Positions 34,516-42,035 of a stretch of DNA of 64,000 bases are shown here, one piece after another. The notes below the pieces were generated by a model. The model was given only the letters and a program-made list of their open reading frames with translations. It was not told where the DNA came from and made no database searches. The DNA comes from an uncultured Lachnospiraceae bacterium. Its GTDB lineage: Bacteria > Bacillota > Clostridia > Lachnospirales > Lachnospiraceae. Where the stretch lies: the NCBI GenBank assembly GCA_900317585.1, contig ONHG01000001.1, forward strand, positions 62,001 to 126,000. The letters are read 5' to 3'. The translations under genes were made by a program, and so were the position numbers. Numbering within the stretch: the stretch's first letter is position 1; each line of letters opens with the position of its first letter.

Positions 34516-35283
34516 CTACTTTCCGCTCTTAAGTCTCTGTCTGACTATCTCATATGCAAGCACGCCTGTCGCAACCGATGCGTTCAGTGAGTCAATATCG
34601 CCCACCATAGGAATAGAAGCTGTCATATCACAGTTTTCCTTTACAAGCTTGCTGACTCCATCACCCTCATTGCCTATGACAAGACCTATAGGACCTGTGA
34701 GGTTTAAGTCATACATGGTAGTGCCACCCATATCAGCACATACAAACCACATGCCCTTTTCCTTAAGCTCCTTTATGGTATTTGAGATATTGGTAACCTT
34801 GGCAACAGGTGTATAGTTTATCGCACCTGCAGACGTCTTTGCCACTGTAGGGGTAAGTCCCACTGCACGCCTTTTTGGTATGATGATGCCATGTGCACCC
34901 GCCTGATTTGCGGTACGGATTATTGCGCCAAGATTGTGTGGATCCTCTATACCGTCAAGTATGATGATAAAAGGCGGCTCGCCCTTTCTTTCGGCATTTT
35001 CCAGTATGTCCGAAACCTCGGCATACTCATATGCTGCTGAAACTGCAATGACACCCTGATGCTTGCCTGTCTCAGACATCTGATCAAGTCTTTCCTTTGC
35101 AACATAGTTTATGATTGCATCATGCTTTCTGGCCTCTCTTGTGATTGACTTTATTGGTCCGTCCTGACAGCCGTCAAGCACAAAAAGCTTGTCTATTGTC
35201 TTTCCCGAACGGAAAGCCTCCAGCACAGCATTTCTGCCCTCTATATAATTCTCATGGAATTTTTCTTTATTGTTGTTATCCAT
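34516..35283 (-). CDS. rlmB: 23S rRNA (guanosine-2'-O)-methyltransferase RlmB
   Basis: A 255-residue SpoU/TrmH-family (SPOUT) methyltransferase using SAM, likely modifying G2251 of 23S rRNA. N-terminal L30e-like substrate-binding domain (YIEGRNAVLEAFRSGK), then the three SpoU motifs: NLGAIIRTANQAGAHGIII, IGLVIGNEGDGVSK and SIPMVGDIDSLNASVATGV. It sits in the conserved order cysS-mrnC-rlmB (leftwards), followed by sigH. Length normal. Confidence 0.94.
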   Translation of the reverse strand: MDNNNKEKFHENYIEGRNAVLEAFRSGKTIDKLFVLDGCQDGPIKSITREARKHDAIINYVAKERLDQMSETGKHQGVIAVSAAYEYAEVSDILENAERKGEPPFIIILDGIEDPHNLGAIIRTANQAGAHGIIIPKRRAVGLTPTVAKTSAGAINYTPVAKVTNISNTIKELKEKGMWFVCADMGGTTMYDLNLTGPIGLVIGNEGDGVSKLVKENCDMTASIPMVGDIDSLNASVATGVLAYEIVRQRLKSGK

Positions 35284-35302
35284 ATTTTCCTCTTATTTTG
35301 TG

Positions 35303-35731
35303 CTATATTTCAATTCCTAAAAGCTCCACTCCAAGCTTAGTGAGTGAAACAACCCTCTCAAAATCATCCTTCAGATAAAGATAGCCCATGACTGCCTCAA
35401 GCCCTGTAGCTTTCCTGTAATCAGCCATTGTAGCGTTTTTTGCCATGGAAGGCGACTTGGCATTGCGCCCCCTGTGATACACCTCACTCTCCTCCTCTGT
35501 CAGATGAGGTAATAGTGCCTCTATCATGAGAGCCTGCGTATGTGCCTTTACTATATTACTTGTGTGCTTATGAAGCAGATTCGCCTTTGTATTGCCCTTT
35601 CCCACCACAACTGAGCGGATGACAATATCAAATATGCCATCACCGATATATGCAAGTGTAAGCGGCGAGTATGTCCTTATATCAACATCCTTTATTCCAA
35701 ACTGTTCCTTAATATATGAGTCTATCTTCAT
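35303..35731 (-). CDS. mrnC: Mini-ribonuclease 3
   Basis: A 142-residue RNase III-like catalytic domain without the dsRNA-binding domain, which matures 23S rRNA in Firmicutes. The signature is LTLAYIGDGIFDIVIRSVVV (about 22-41), with the second catalytic acidic residue region near the C-terminus (GLEAVMGYLYLKDD). I take the ATG at 35731 (MKIDSYIKEQ), one base past the cysS stop codon; GGGAG inside the cysS end is the binding site. Coupled to cysS, as in related genomes. Confidence 0.93.
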   Translation of the reverse strand: MKIDSYIKEQFGIKDVDIRTYSPLTLAYIGDGIFDIVIRSVVVGKGNTKANLLHKHTSNIVKAHTQALMIEALLPHLTEEESEVYHRGRNAKSPSMAKNATMADYRKATGLEAVMGYLYLKDDFERVVSLTKLGVELLGIEI

Positions 35732-35732
35732 A

Positions 35733-37160
35733 CTATACAAGCTCCCATTTTACTCCCTCTCTGGTATCCTTTATGGCAACCCCCTTTGCCAGAAGCTCAT
35801 CTCTTATGGCATCGGCTGTCGCAAAATCCTTTGCCTTTTTAGCGGCTGCACGCTCTGCAATTTTATCATTGATAAATGCCTCAAGCTCACTGTCTACAGA
35901 TGACGATGCCTCAAGTAATGCCTTTCCTGATTCCCTAAGTCCCAGATCAAGTACCTGCTCAAAGTCATCGATAAGTGCAAGCTTTGTCCTGTCTGAGATA
36001 TCAGCCTTAAGCACATCATACACTATGGTTATAGCCATTGATGTATTCAGATCATTTGAGACTGCATCAGTAAATTTCTTCTTAAAGTCATCAAAAGCTG
36101 TCTCATCAATATCACCTTCATCCTTAAGCTCTGCCACACGCTTTGCAATCTTATTGTATGCCGCAACTGCATTGTCGAGCGCATCAAACGAAAACTCAAG
36201 AGGCTTTCTGTAGTGTGACTGTAAGCAGAAGAATCTGTAGGCAAGCGGATTGTATCCCTTCTCCTGAAGCACCGAAACTGTGAGGATTGCACCCTTCGAC
36301 TTGCTCATCTTGCCGGCTCTGTCATTTAAGTGATTGACATGGAACCAGTACTTGCACCAATCGTGTCCCAGATAGCTCTCTGACTGTGCAATCTCATTGG
36401 TGTGATGTGGGAAAATATTGTCCACACCGCCACAGTGGATATCCACGTACTCTCCGAGATGCTTCATGCTGATGCATGAGCACTCTATATGCCAGCCCGG
36501 ATATCCGACGCCCCATGGGCTGTCCCATTTAAGAGCCTGGTCCTCAAACTTAGACTGTGTAAACCAGAGTACGAAATCATTTTTATTCTTCTTGTTTACA
36601 TCCTCCTCAACATCATCTCGCACTCCAACCTGAAGCTGTTCCTTCTCTACTGCTGAAGAGAACACAAAATAATCATCAAGCTTTGATGTATCGAAATATA
36701 CATTGCCTCCTGCAAAATAGGCATAGCCCTTCTCGATAAGCACCTCCACCATATTGATAAACTCCGAAATACAGTTGGTTGCAGGCTCCACTACATCAGG
36801 CATTCTGTTGTGTACGGCTGTAAAATCCTTGAAAAAGGCGTCCGTGTACTCCTTTGCTACCTCCATGACGCTCTTGTGTTCACGCTTTGCGCCCTTTAGC
36901 ATCTTGTCCTCTCCGGTATCTCCGTCGCTTGAGAGATGTCCCACATCTGTAATATTCATGACACGCTTTACATCATAGCCCACATAGCGAAGTGCCTTCT
37001 CAAGCACATCCTCCATGATGTATGAGCGGATATTTCCGATATGTGCAAAATGGTAAACTGTAGGTCCACATGTATACATGCCGATTTTGCCGTCAACACG
37101 CGGAACAACAGTATCAATCTGTCTTGTGAGTGTATTGTAAAACTTGAAATTGTTCTCCAT
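35733..37160 (-). CDS. cysS: Cysteinyl-tRNA synthetase
   Basis: A 475-residue class I aminoacyl-tRNA synthetase that charges tRNA-Cys. Zinc-binding Cys in YTCGPTVYHFAHIGNIRSY, which also carries the HIGN motif; the KMSKS loop is AGKMSKSKGAI (about 265); zinc ligands recur in WHIECSCISMKHLG and DIHCGGVDNIFPHHTNE. Length normal. AAAGGAGA precedes the ATG. The 70-base upstream gap is too short for a T-box leader. First gene of cysS-mrnC-rlmB. Confidence 0.97.
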   Translation of the reverse strand: MENNFKFYNTLTRQIDTVVPRVDGKIGMYTCGPTVYHFAHIGNIRSYIMEDVLEKALRYVGYDVKRVMNITDVGHLSSDGDTGEDKMLKGAKREHKSVMEVAKEYTDAFFKDFTAVHNRMPDVVEPATNCISEFINMVEVLIEKGYAYFAGGNVYFDTSKLDDYFVFSSAVEKEQLQVGVRDDVEEDVNKKNKNDFVLWFTQSKFEDQALKWDSPWGVGYPGWHIECSCISMKHLGEYVDIHCGGVDNIFPHHTNEIAQSESYLGHDWCKYWFHVNHLNDRAGKMSKSKGAILTVSVLQEKGYNPLAYRFFCLQSHYRKPLEFSFDALDNAVAAYNKIAKRVAELKDEGDIDETAFDDFKKKFTDAVSNDLNTSMAITIVYDVLKADISDRTKLALIDDFEQVLDLGLRESGKALLEASSSVDSELEAFINDKIAERAAAKKAKDFATADAIRDELLAKGVAIKDTREGVKWELV

Positions 37161-37230
37161 TATTTATATCTCCTTTTGGATGATTTATAACTATCTTTTT
37201 ATTTTAGCATGTTTTCCCTATATATTCAAA

Positions 37231-37764
37231 TCAATCGGCCTGACAGCCTCCACAGCCGCTGCAGCCGCCTCCGACCTGCATACTTGCCTCATAGAGACCT
37301 GTAAGTGAGCAGATTGCCTGTGATGCAATTCCCTCCTCGCGGCCTGTAAAACCAAGCCACTCCTCGGTCGTCGCCTTTATATTTACCTGCTCCTTTGCGA
37401 TTTGCAGCGTATCAGCCACATTCTGCTCCATCTGCTCAATATACGGACGAAGCTTCGGCTTTTGTGCAATTACTGTCGCATCTATGTTTTCTATCACATA
37501 GCCTTTTTTTGCAATGAGCTCTCTCACATGCTCCAAAAGCTTAAGACTCGAAATCCCCTCATATGCCGGGTCTGTATCCGGGAAATGCTTTCCGATATCG
37601 CCAAGTGCCGCTGCACCCAAGAGTGCATCCATTATCGCATGCAATAGTACATCGGCATCCGAATGGCCTAAAAGCCCGAGTGTATGCGGAACCTTCACTC
37701 CTCCTAAAATCAAATCTCTGCCCTCAACAAGCTTGTGCACATCATAGCCCATTCCTACTCTCAT
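37231..37764 (-). CDS. ispF: 2-C-methyl-D-erythritol 2,4-cyclodiphosphate synthase with Cys-rich tail
   Basis: A 177-residue enzyme of the MEP isoprenoid pathway making MEcPP. Zinc ligands are in GMGYDVHKL (about 4-12) and [20 protein letters not shown] (about 34-53); the CDP-binding segment is [18 protein letters not shown] (about 137). Normal IspF ends soon after (about 157-160 residues); here a tail of about 18 residues follows, [13 protein letters not shown], with three cysteines in a CxxCxxC spacing, which could bind metal. Position next to cysS is common in Firmicutes. Confidence 0.95.
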   Translation of the reverse strand: MRVGMGYDVHKLVEGRDLILGGVKVPHTLGLLGHSDADVLLHAIMDALLGAAALGDIGKHFPDTDPAYEGISSLKLLEHVRELIAKKGYVIENIDATVIAQKPKLRPYIEQMEQNVADTLQIAKEQVNIKATTEEWLGFTGREEGIASQAICSLTGLYEASMQVGGGCSGCGGCQAD

Positions 37765-37900
37765 ATATCGTCTCTCTTTCTATCAGATACAATACCTCAT
37801 GTTATTGCCAACTGTCATTGCTCTGTATTTTGGTTTTTTAAATATAGTATACCTTATTTTTCCTGTTGCGCCAAGATATTATTTTAAGCTATTTTCAAAT

Positions 37901-37935
37901 AAAAGACCGCCCCGGACAAACCGGAGCGGTCTTTA
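37901..37935 (-). terminator. Terminator of pta
   Basis: On the minus strand TAAAGACCGCTCCGG pairs with CCGGGGCGGTCTTTT around TTTGT, with one mismatch; a short T run follows. Confidence 0.88.
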
Positions 37936-37963
37936 TTAAAATTGAAATAGTCCATTAAATGTC

Positions 37964-38947
37964 TTATGCAAGTGCTGCAGTGATGATAGCCATTGAGTAA
38001 ACCTCTCCTGCATTACATCCACGAGAAAGGTCATTGATTGGAGCATTGAGGCCAAGAAGGATTGGGCCGTATGCTTCGAAATTACCAAGTCTCTGTGCAA
38101 TCTTGTATCCGATATTTCCTGCGTTGATGTCAGGGAAGATAAATGTATTTGCATGACCCGCAACCTCAGACTGTGGGCACTTTGTGCGGGCTACACGTGG
38201 TGCAACTGCTGCGTCAAACTGGATTTCTCCCTCGATTGGAAGATTTGGATATTTTTCTTTTGCCTTGTGAGCTGCGTTTCTCATCTTGTCAACGTCCTCG
38301 CCCTTTCCTGAGCCAAGTGTTGAGTAGCTTAAGAATGCAACCTTTGGATCGATACCGAAGATCTTAGCACACTCTGCTGATTCTCCTGCGATTTCAACAA
38401 GCTCGTCCTCTGTAGGATGGATATTGATAGCGCAGTCGCTCATTGCAAGCACCTCATTCTCACCTGTAGCAGATGGACGAACAAGGATAAAGCATGAAGA
38501 TACTATTGTGTTGCCAGGCTTTGTCTTGATAAGCTGTAATGCCGGACGAACTGTATCTGCTGTTGAGTATGTAGCTCCTCCGAGAAGTGCGTCTGCGATA
38601 CCCATCTTTACAAGCATTGTTCCAAAGTAGTTAGCTGATGAAAGAATTCCCTTAGCCTGCTCCGGTGTAACACCCTTGCTCTTACGAAGCTCGCAGAATA
38701 ATTCAACCATCTCATCCATACGGTCAAATTTCATAGGATCTATAATCTCTGCTCCACGGATATTGAAACCGCTCTTCTCAGCGCTTGCATTAATCTTCTC
38801 AGGATCTCCGACAAGGATAGGATGTAAGAAGTTGCTTGCAAGTAAACGCGAAGCTGCCTCAAGGATACGTGAATCCTCTCCCTCTGTGAATACGATTTTC
38901 TTTGGGTTTTTCTTTAATATTTCGATTAACTGACCAAATCCAAACAT
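37964..38947 (-). CDS. pta: Phosphate acetyltransferase
   Basis: A 327-residue enzyme converting acetyl-CoA and phosphate to acetyl phosphate and CoA, the first step of acetate formation. Family features: KIVFTEGEDSRILEAA, GGATYSTADTVRPALQLI, FLSYSTLGSGKGEDV and VAGHANTFIFPDINAGNIGY. Length fits the short Pta class. AAAGGAGA precedes the ATG. It is monocistronic with its own terminator; acetate kinase is not in the window. The strongly biased codons suggest high expression. Confidence 0.96.
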   Translation of the reverse strand: MFGFGQLIEILKKNPKKIVFTEGEDSRILEAASRLLASNFLHPILVGDPEKINASAEKSGFNIRGAEIIDPMKFDRMDEMVELFCELRKSKGVTPEQAKGILSSANYFGTMLVKMGIADALLGGATYSTADTVRPALQLIKTKPGNTIVSSCFILVRPSATGENEVLAMSDCAINIHPTEDELVEIAGESAECAKIFGIDPKVAFLSYSTLGSGKGEDVDKMRNAAHKAKEKYPNLPIEGEIQFDAAVAPRVARTKCPQSEVAGHANTFIFPDINAGNIGYKIAQRLGNFEAYGPILLGLNAPINDLSRGCNAGEVYSMAIITAALA

Positions 38948-39012
38948 GATAATGTCTCCTTTATGTATATTATTTATTATTTAAAACTATATCTGGTTTC
39001 ACACCACTGACT

Positions 39013-39041
39013 ATAATATACTTTTTTTTCACGAATATCAA
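39013..39041 (-). promoter_or_regulatory. Probable promoter of pta
   Basis: Minus-strand TTGATA (39041-39036), 17-base spacer, TATTAT (39018-39013), about 65 bases before the ATG. Confidence 0.55.
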
Positions 39042-39106
39042 TAATTGTTAAAAGGTTGTCAAGATGTTCGCGAAAAAATCCAATTCAAGATATTTCATGG
39101 CACAAT

Positions 39107-39141
39107 AAAAGGAACCGGATTAATATTTTCCGATTCCTTTT
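39107..39141 (-). terminator. Terminator of metY
   Basis: AAAAGGAACCGG and CCGATTCCTTTT pair with one mismatch; on the minus strand TTTTATTG follows. It starts about 50 bases past the metY stop codon. Confidence 0.8.
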
Positions 39142-39191
39142 ATAATGATCACTATTTATTCGTTTAAGGAGTATTTATCATGAAAAACCAT

Positions 39192-40502
39192 TTACTCTGC
39201 AAGTGCCTTAAATGCCTCATCAAGATCCTCAATTATATCATCCACATTCTCAGTTCCGATTGAAAGACGGATTGTGTTTGGCTTGATGCCCTGATCTAAG
39301 AGCTCTGCTTCATTGCACTCTGAGTGTGTGGTAGAAGCCGGATGTATAGCAAGTGACTTAACATCAGCTACGTTTGCAAGCAGTGAGAAAAGCTCAAGGT
39401 TGTCAATAAATTTCTGCGCTTCCTTTGCTCCACCCTTAATCTCGAATGTAAATATAGAGCCGCCTCCGTTAGGGAAGTATTTCTTGTAAAGTTCCTGCTG
39501 CTCTTTATCCTCTGAAATAGATGGATGATTAACCTTCTCTACGAGTGGCTGATCCTTTAAGTACTGAACTACCTTGAGTGCATTCTCAACATGACGCTCC
39601 ACACGAAGCGAAAGTGTCTCAAGTCCCTGAAGGAAGATAAATGAATGAACAGGCGAAATTGTTGCTCCTGTATCACGAAGTAAAATTGCCCTGATATATG
39701 TCGCAAATGCTGCCGGTGCGCAATCCTTTGCAAAGCTTACTCCGTGGTATGATACGTTTGGCTCTACAAGCCATGGCCATTTATCATTCTGTGTCCAGTC
39801 GAATTTACCACTGTCAATTATAACTCCACCAATTGTTGTTCCGTGTCCACCGATGAACTTTGTTGCTGAGTGAACCACGATATCAGCACCGTACTCAATC
39901 GGACGGACAAGATATGGTGTAGCAAAGGTATTATCTACGATAAGCGGGATTCCTGCCTCATGAGCGATATTTGCAATTTTTTCGATATCTACTACCTCTG
40001 AGTTTGGATTTCCGAGTGTCTCGATTTCAATAGCTTTTGTATTCTCTTTGATGGCAGCCTTGATTCCATCATAATCGAATGGATCTACGAATGTAGCCTC
40101 AATTCCGTAATCAGGAAGTGTGTGTGCCAAGAGATTATATGTACCGCCGTAGATATTCTTTGCTGCAACGATATGGTCACCTGCGTGTGCTACTGCCTGG
40201 AAAGCATATGTGAGTGCCGCTGCTCCGGAACCAACAGCAAGTGCTGCCACGCCACCCTCGAGTGCTGCAATTCTTCTCTCAAATACATCCTCTGTAGGGT
40301 TTGTCAGTCTGCCGTATATATTTCCTGCATCTCTGAGTCCGAATCTGTCTGCCGCATGCTCACTGTTATGGAACACATATGATGAAGTAAGGTAGATTGG
40401 AACTGCTCTCGCATCTGTAACCGGATCAGGTGTTTCCTGTCCTACATGTAACTGTAATGTCTCAAATTTCAAATTTCTGTCTGCATAATGTTTCTTGCTC
40501 AT
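39192..40502 (-). CDS. metY: O-acetylhomoserine aminocarboxypropyltransferase (sulfhydrylase)
   Basis: A 436-residue PLP enzyme of the Cys/Met metabolism family that makes homocysteine from O-acetylhomoserine and sulfide. Features: ETLQLHVGQETPDPVTDARA at the start, the GSGAAAL PLP-phosphate loop (about 90), the PLP lysine in VHSATKFIGGHGTTIGGV (about 210-227), and the substrate loop HPASTTHSECNEAEL (about 393). Length fits MetY rather than MetB/MetC (about 380). AGGAGG precedes the ATG. It supplies homocysteine for MetH, encoded 1.5 kb away. Confidence 0.93.
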   Translation of the reverse strand: MSKKHYADRNLKFETLQLHVGQETPDPVTDARAVPIYLTSSYVFHNSEHAADRFGLRDAGNIYGRLTNPTEDVFERRIAALEGGVAALAVGSGAAALTYAFQAVAHAGDHIVAAKNIYGGTYNLLAHTLPDYGIEATFVDPFDYDGIKAAIKENTKAIEIETLGNPNSEVVDIEKIANIAHEAGIPLIVDNTFATPYLVRPIEYGADIVVHSATKFIGGHGTTIGGVIIDSGKFDWTQNDKWPWLVEPNVSYHGVSFAKDCAPAAFATYIRAILLRDTGATISPVHSFIFLQGLETLSLRVERHVENALKVVQYLKDQPLVEKVNHPSISEDKEQQELYKKYFPNGGGSIFTFEIKGGAKEAQKFIDNLELFSLLANVADVKSLAIHPASTTHSECNEAELLDQGIKPNTIRLSIGTENVDDIIEDLDEAFKALAE

Positions 40503-40585
40503 ATTAATATCCTCCTATTAATGATATGTTAACGTTATTTGTTTTTAATTTTAATTTCGGGATGCTGTTCCCTTGAACTAAACAT

Positions 40586-40615
40586 AGCATACCATCTTTC
40601 TAGGAAAAGTGTTAA
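40586..40615 (-). promoter_or_regulatory. Possible promoter of metY
   Basis: Minus-strand TTAACA (40615-40610), 18-base spacer, TATGCT (40591-40586). A short GGGA/TCCC hairpin lies in the leader; it does not resemble a full SAM riboswitch. Confidence 0.45.
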
Positions 40616-40648
40616 TACTTATAACTAAGAGCTTGCTATAAACATATT

Positions 40649-41716
40649 TTATAACTGCATATTCTTTAAAACATCTGCAAGTTCTCTCGTAGCTGCACCA
40701 ACGTCCATGTTATTTACTGCATAATCACATATCTGGCGGTTACGTTTCTCGGCATCTATGGACAGAATACGAAGTGTCTTTTCTTCTATCGAGTAATCCT
40801 GTTCTATGATATCCCGGATTAAGAGCTCCTTGTCACGTGCCACATACACTATTACAGTAGGAAAATGACGCTTCATTGCAATGGCACCGCACATGTCAAG
40901 CGGCATCACGACAAAATGTCCCTTTTCAAGCACTGCCTCTATATCCTCCATTTTTGTGCCATACTGTATTCCTGCATATCTTGTCTTTTCAAAGAAATCC
41001 TGTGCATTGAACTCCTCCTCCGTCAGGTACCTGTGCTTATCTCCGGGCTTGGTACAGTATGTTTTCGGATTCTCAAACTGCTCCATGGCGCACAGACTGT
41101 CTGAGAGTGCTGTCTTTCCCGAGCCTGATGGTCCGACAAGCGCCACAACTGACGGATTCTTTATACTTTTATTTCTATATAGTGACGCATTTATTATCTG
41201 CTCCACGAGATATACAAACTCTGTGATATTATTGACCGATAACAGTCCTGTCATTTTTGAATTCCACGGCTTTCGCATGAGCACAGGATATGTGGCCGGT
41301 GTCTCAAGCACATTGTGTATGGCATCATCTAAAATAATATCAAACTGCACGAGATTTTTTGCATTGCCAAGTATGATATTTTCTGTCGGAAAATCAGGAA
41401 ATGCCTCCATTATCTGACTCGCCCTCACTCCCATGAAGCCCGGTGCCACCGCCGTGATAAAATATACCTCTCCGATATCCATGAGCTTTCTTATCATCCG
41501 CTTTGTCTCTTCTGTAGGCTTCTGCCTCTCATAAAGTGTATTATCCCGGTAAAATTCCTTTATGACAGAGGCTCTGCCGGTATTCTCCCAGGAATCTATA
41601 TCCTCCAGTTCAAGCGGTGGGGTGATATTATATTTTTTGTTTGCCATATCTATGGCTATACTGTTGAATGGGGCTGTCACATCATCCCAGTCAAGTCCTA
41701 TTTTAGGTCTTATCAT
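40649..41716 (-). CDS. HAD-type 5'(3')-nucleotidase domain fused to guanylate kinase-like domain
   Basis: A 355-residue two-domain protein. Residues 1-180 look like a HAD-superfamily nucleotidase of the NT5C type: GLDWDDVTAPFN (motif I, D-x-D), VYFITAVAPGFMG (motif II) and FDIILDDAIHNV (motif IV, DD). Residues about 190-355 look like a guanylate kinase: P-loop VALVGPSGSGKTALSD (about 193-208), TYCTKPGDKHRYLTEEEF (GMP-binding-like loop), YAGIQYGTK, and RIL...AEKRNRQICDYAVNN. One half would remove, the other add, a phosphate on nucleotides. The organism's housekeeping Gmk is not in the window. Substrate unproven; the fusion is unusual. Confidence 0.78.
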   Translation of the reverse strand: MIRPKIGLDWDDVTAPFNSIAIDMANKKYNITPPLELEDIDSWENTGRASVIKEFYRDNTLYERQKPTEETKRMIRKLMDIGEVYFITAVAPGFMGVRASQIMEAFPDFPTENIILGNAKNLVQFDIILDDAIHNVLETPATYPVLMRKPWNSKMTGLLSVNNITEFVYLVEQIINASLYRNKSIKNPSVVALVGPSGSGKTALSDSLCAMEQFENPKTYCTKPGDKHRYLTEEEFNAQDFFEKTRYAGIQYGTKMEDIEAVLEKGHFVVMPLDMCGAIAMKRHFPTVIVYVARDKELLIRDIIEQDYSIEEKTLRILSIDAEKRNRQICDYAVNNMDVGAATRELADVLKNMQL

Positions 41717-41784
41717 GCTTATCCCTTTCTGTTTCGTAACTATTTATAACAAAAAGACCTGCAACAACTGCAAGTCTTAACAAG

Positions 41785-41858
41785 TAGCGAGGGAGAGACT
41801 CGAACTCTCAACCTCCCGGGTATGAACCGGACGCTCTAGCCAGTTGAGCCACCTCGCC
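41785..41858 (-). tRNA. tRNA-Met (CAT)
   Basis: Minus-strand cloverleaf: acceptor GGCGAGG with CCTCGCT, D arm GCTC/GAGC, anticodon loop TTCATAC (anticodon CAT), T arm GAGAGTTCGAGTCTCTC. It lacks the three G-C pairs at the base of the anticodon stem of initiator tRNA, so elongator Met is most likely; Ile2 (lysidine) cannot be fully excluded. CCA not encoded. Confidence 0.9.
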
Positions 41859-41884
41859 ATATTTGATTGATACCTTTAAAAGGA

Positions 41885-41957
41885 TGGGACCTACAGGGCT
41901 CGAACCTGTGACCCTCTGCTTGTAAGGCAGATGCTCTCCCAGCTGAGCTAAGATCCC
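41885..41957 (-). tRNA. tRNA-Val (TAC)
   Basis: Minus-strand cloverleaf: acceptor GGGATCT with AGGTCCC, D arm GCTC/GAGC, anticodon stem TCTGC/GCAGA with loop CTTACAA (anticodon TAC), T arm ACAGGTTCGAGCCCTGT. It is 26 bases upstream of tRNA-Met in the same direction. Confidence 0.95.
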
Positions 41958-41978
41958 ATGTCGTCAACCGACTTGATT

Positions 41979-42007
41979 ATTATATACAGTCGGCACCTTA
42001 TTGTCAA
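41979..42007 (-). promoter_or_regulatory. Consensus promoter of the tRNA-Val/tRNA-Met operon
   Basis: A perfect sigma-A promoter on the minus strand: TTGACA (42007-42002), 17-base spacer, TATAAT (41984-41979), 21 bases before tRNA-Val. Confidence 0.9.
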
Positions 42008-42035
42008 CAACTTTTTTCATTTTATTTAAAAAATT

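Noticed and set aside
37161..37230. T-box leader for cysS
   Set aside because: The gap to ispF is 70 bases, too short for a T-box, and no T-box sequence is seen.
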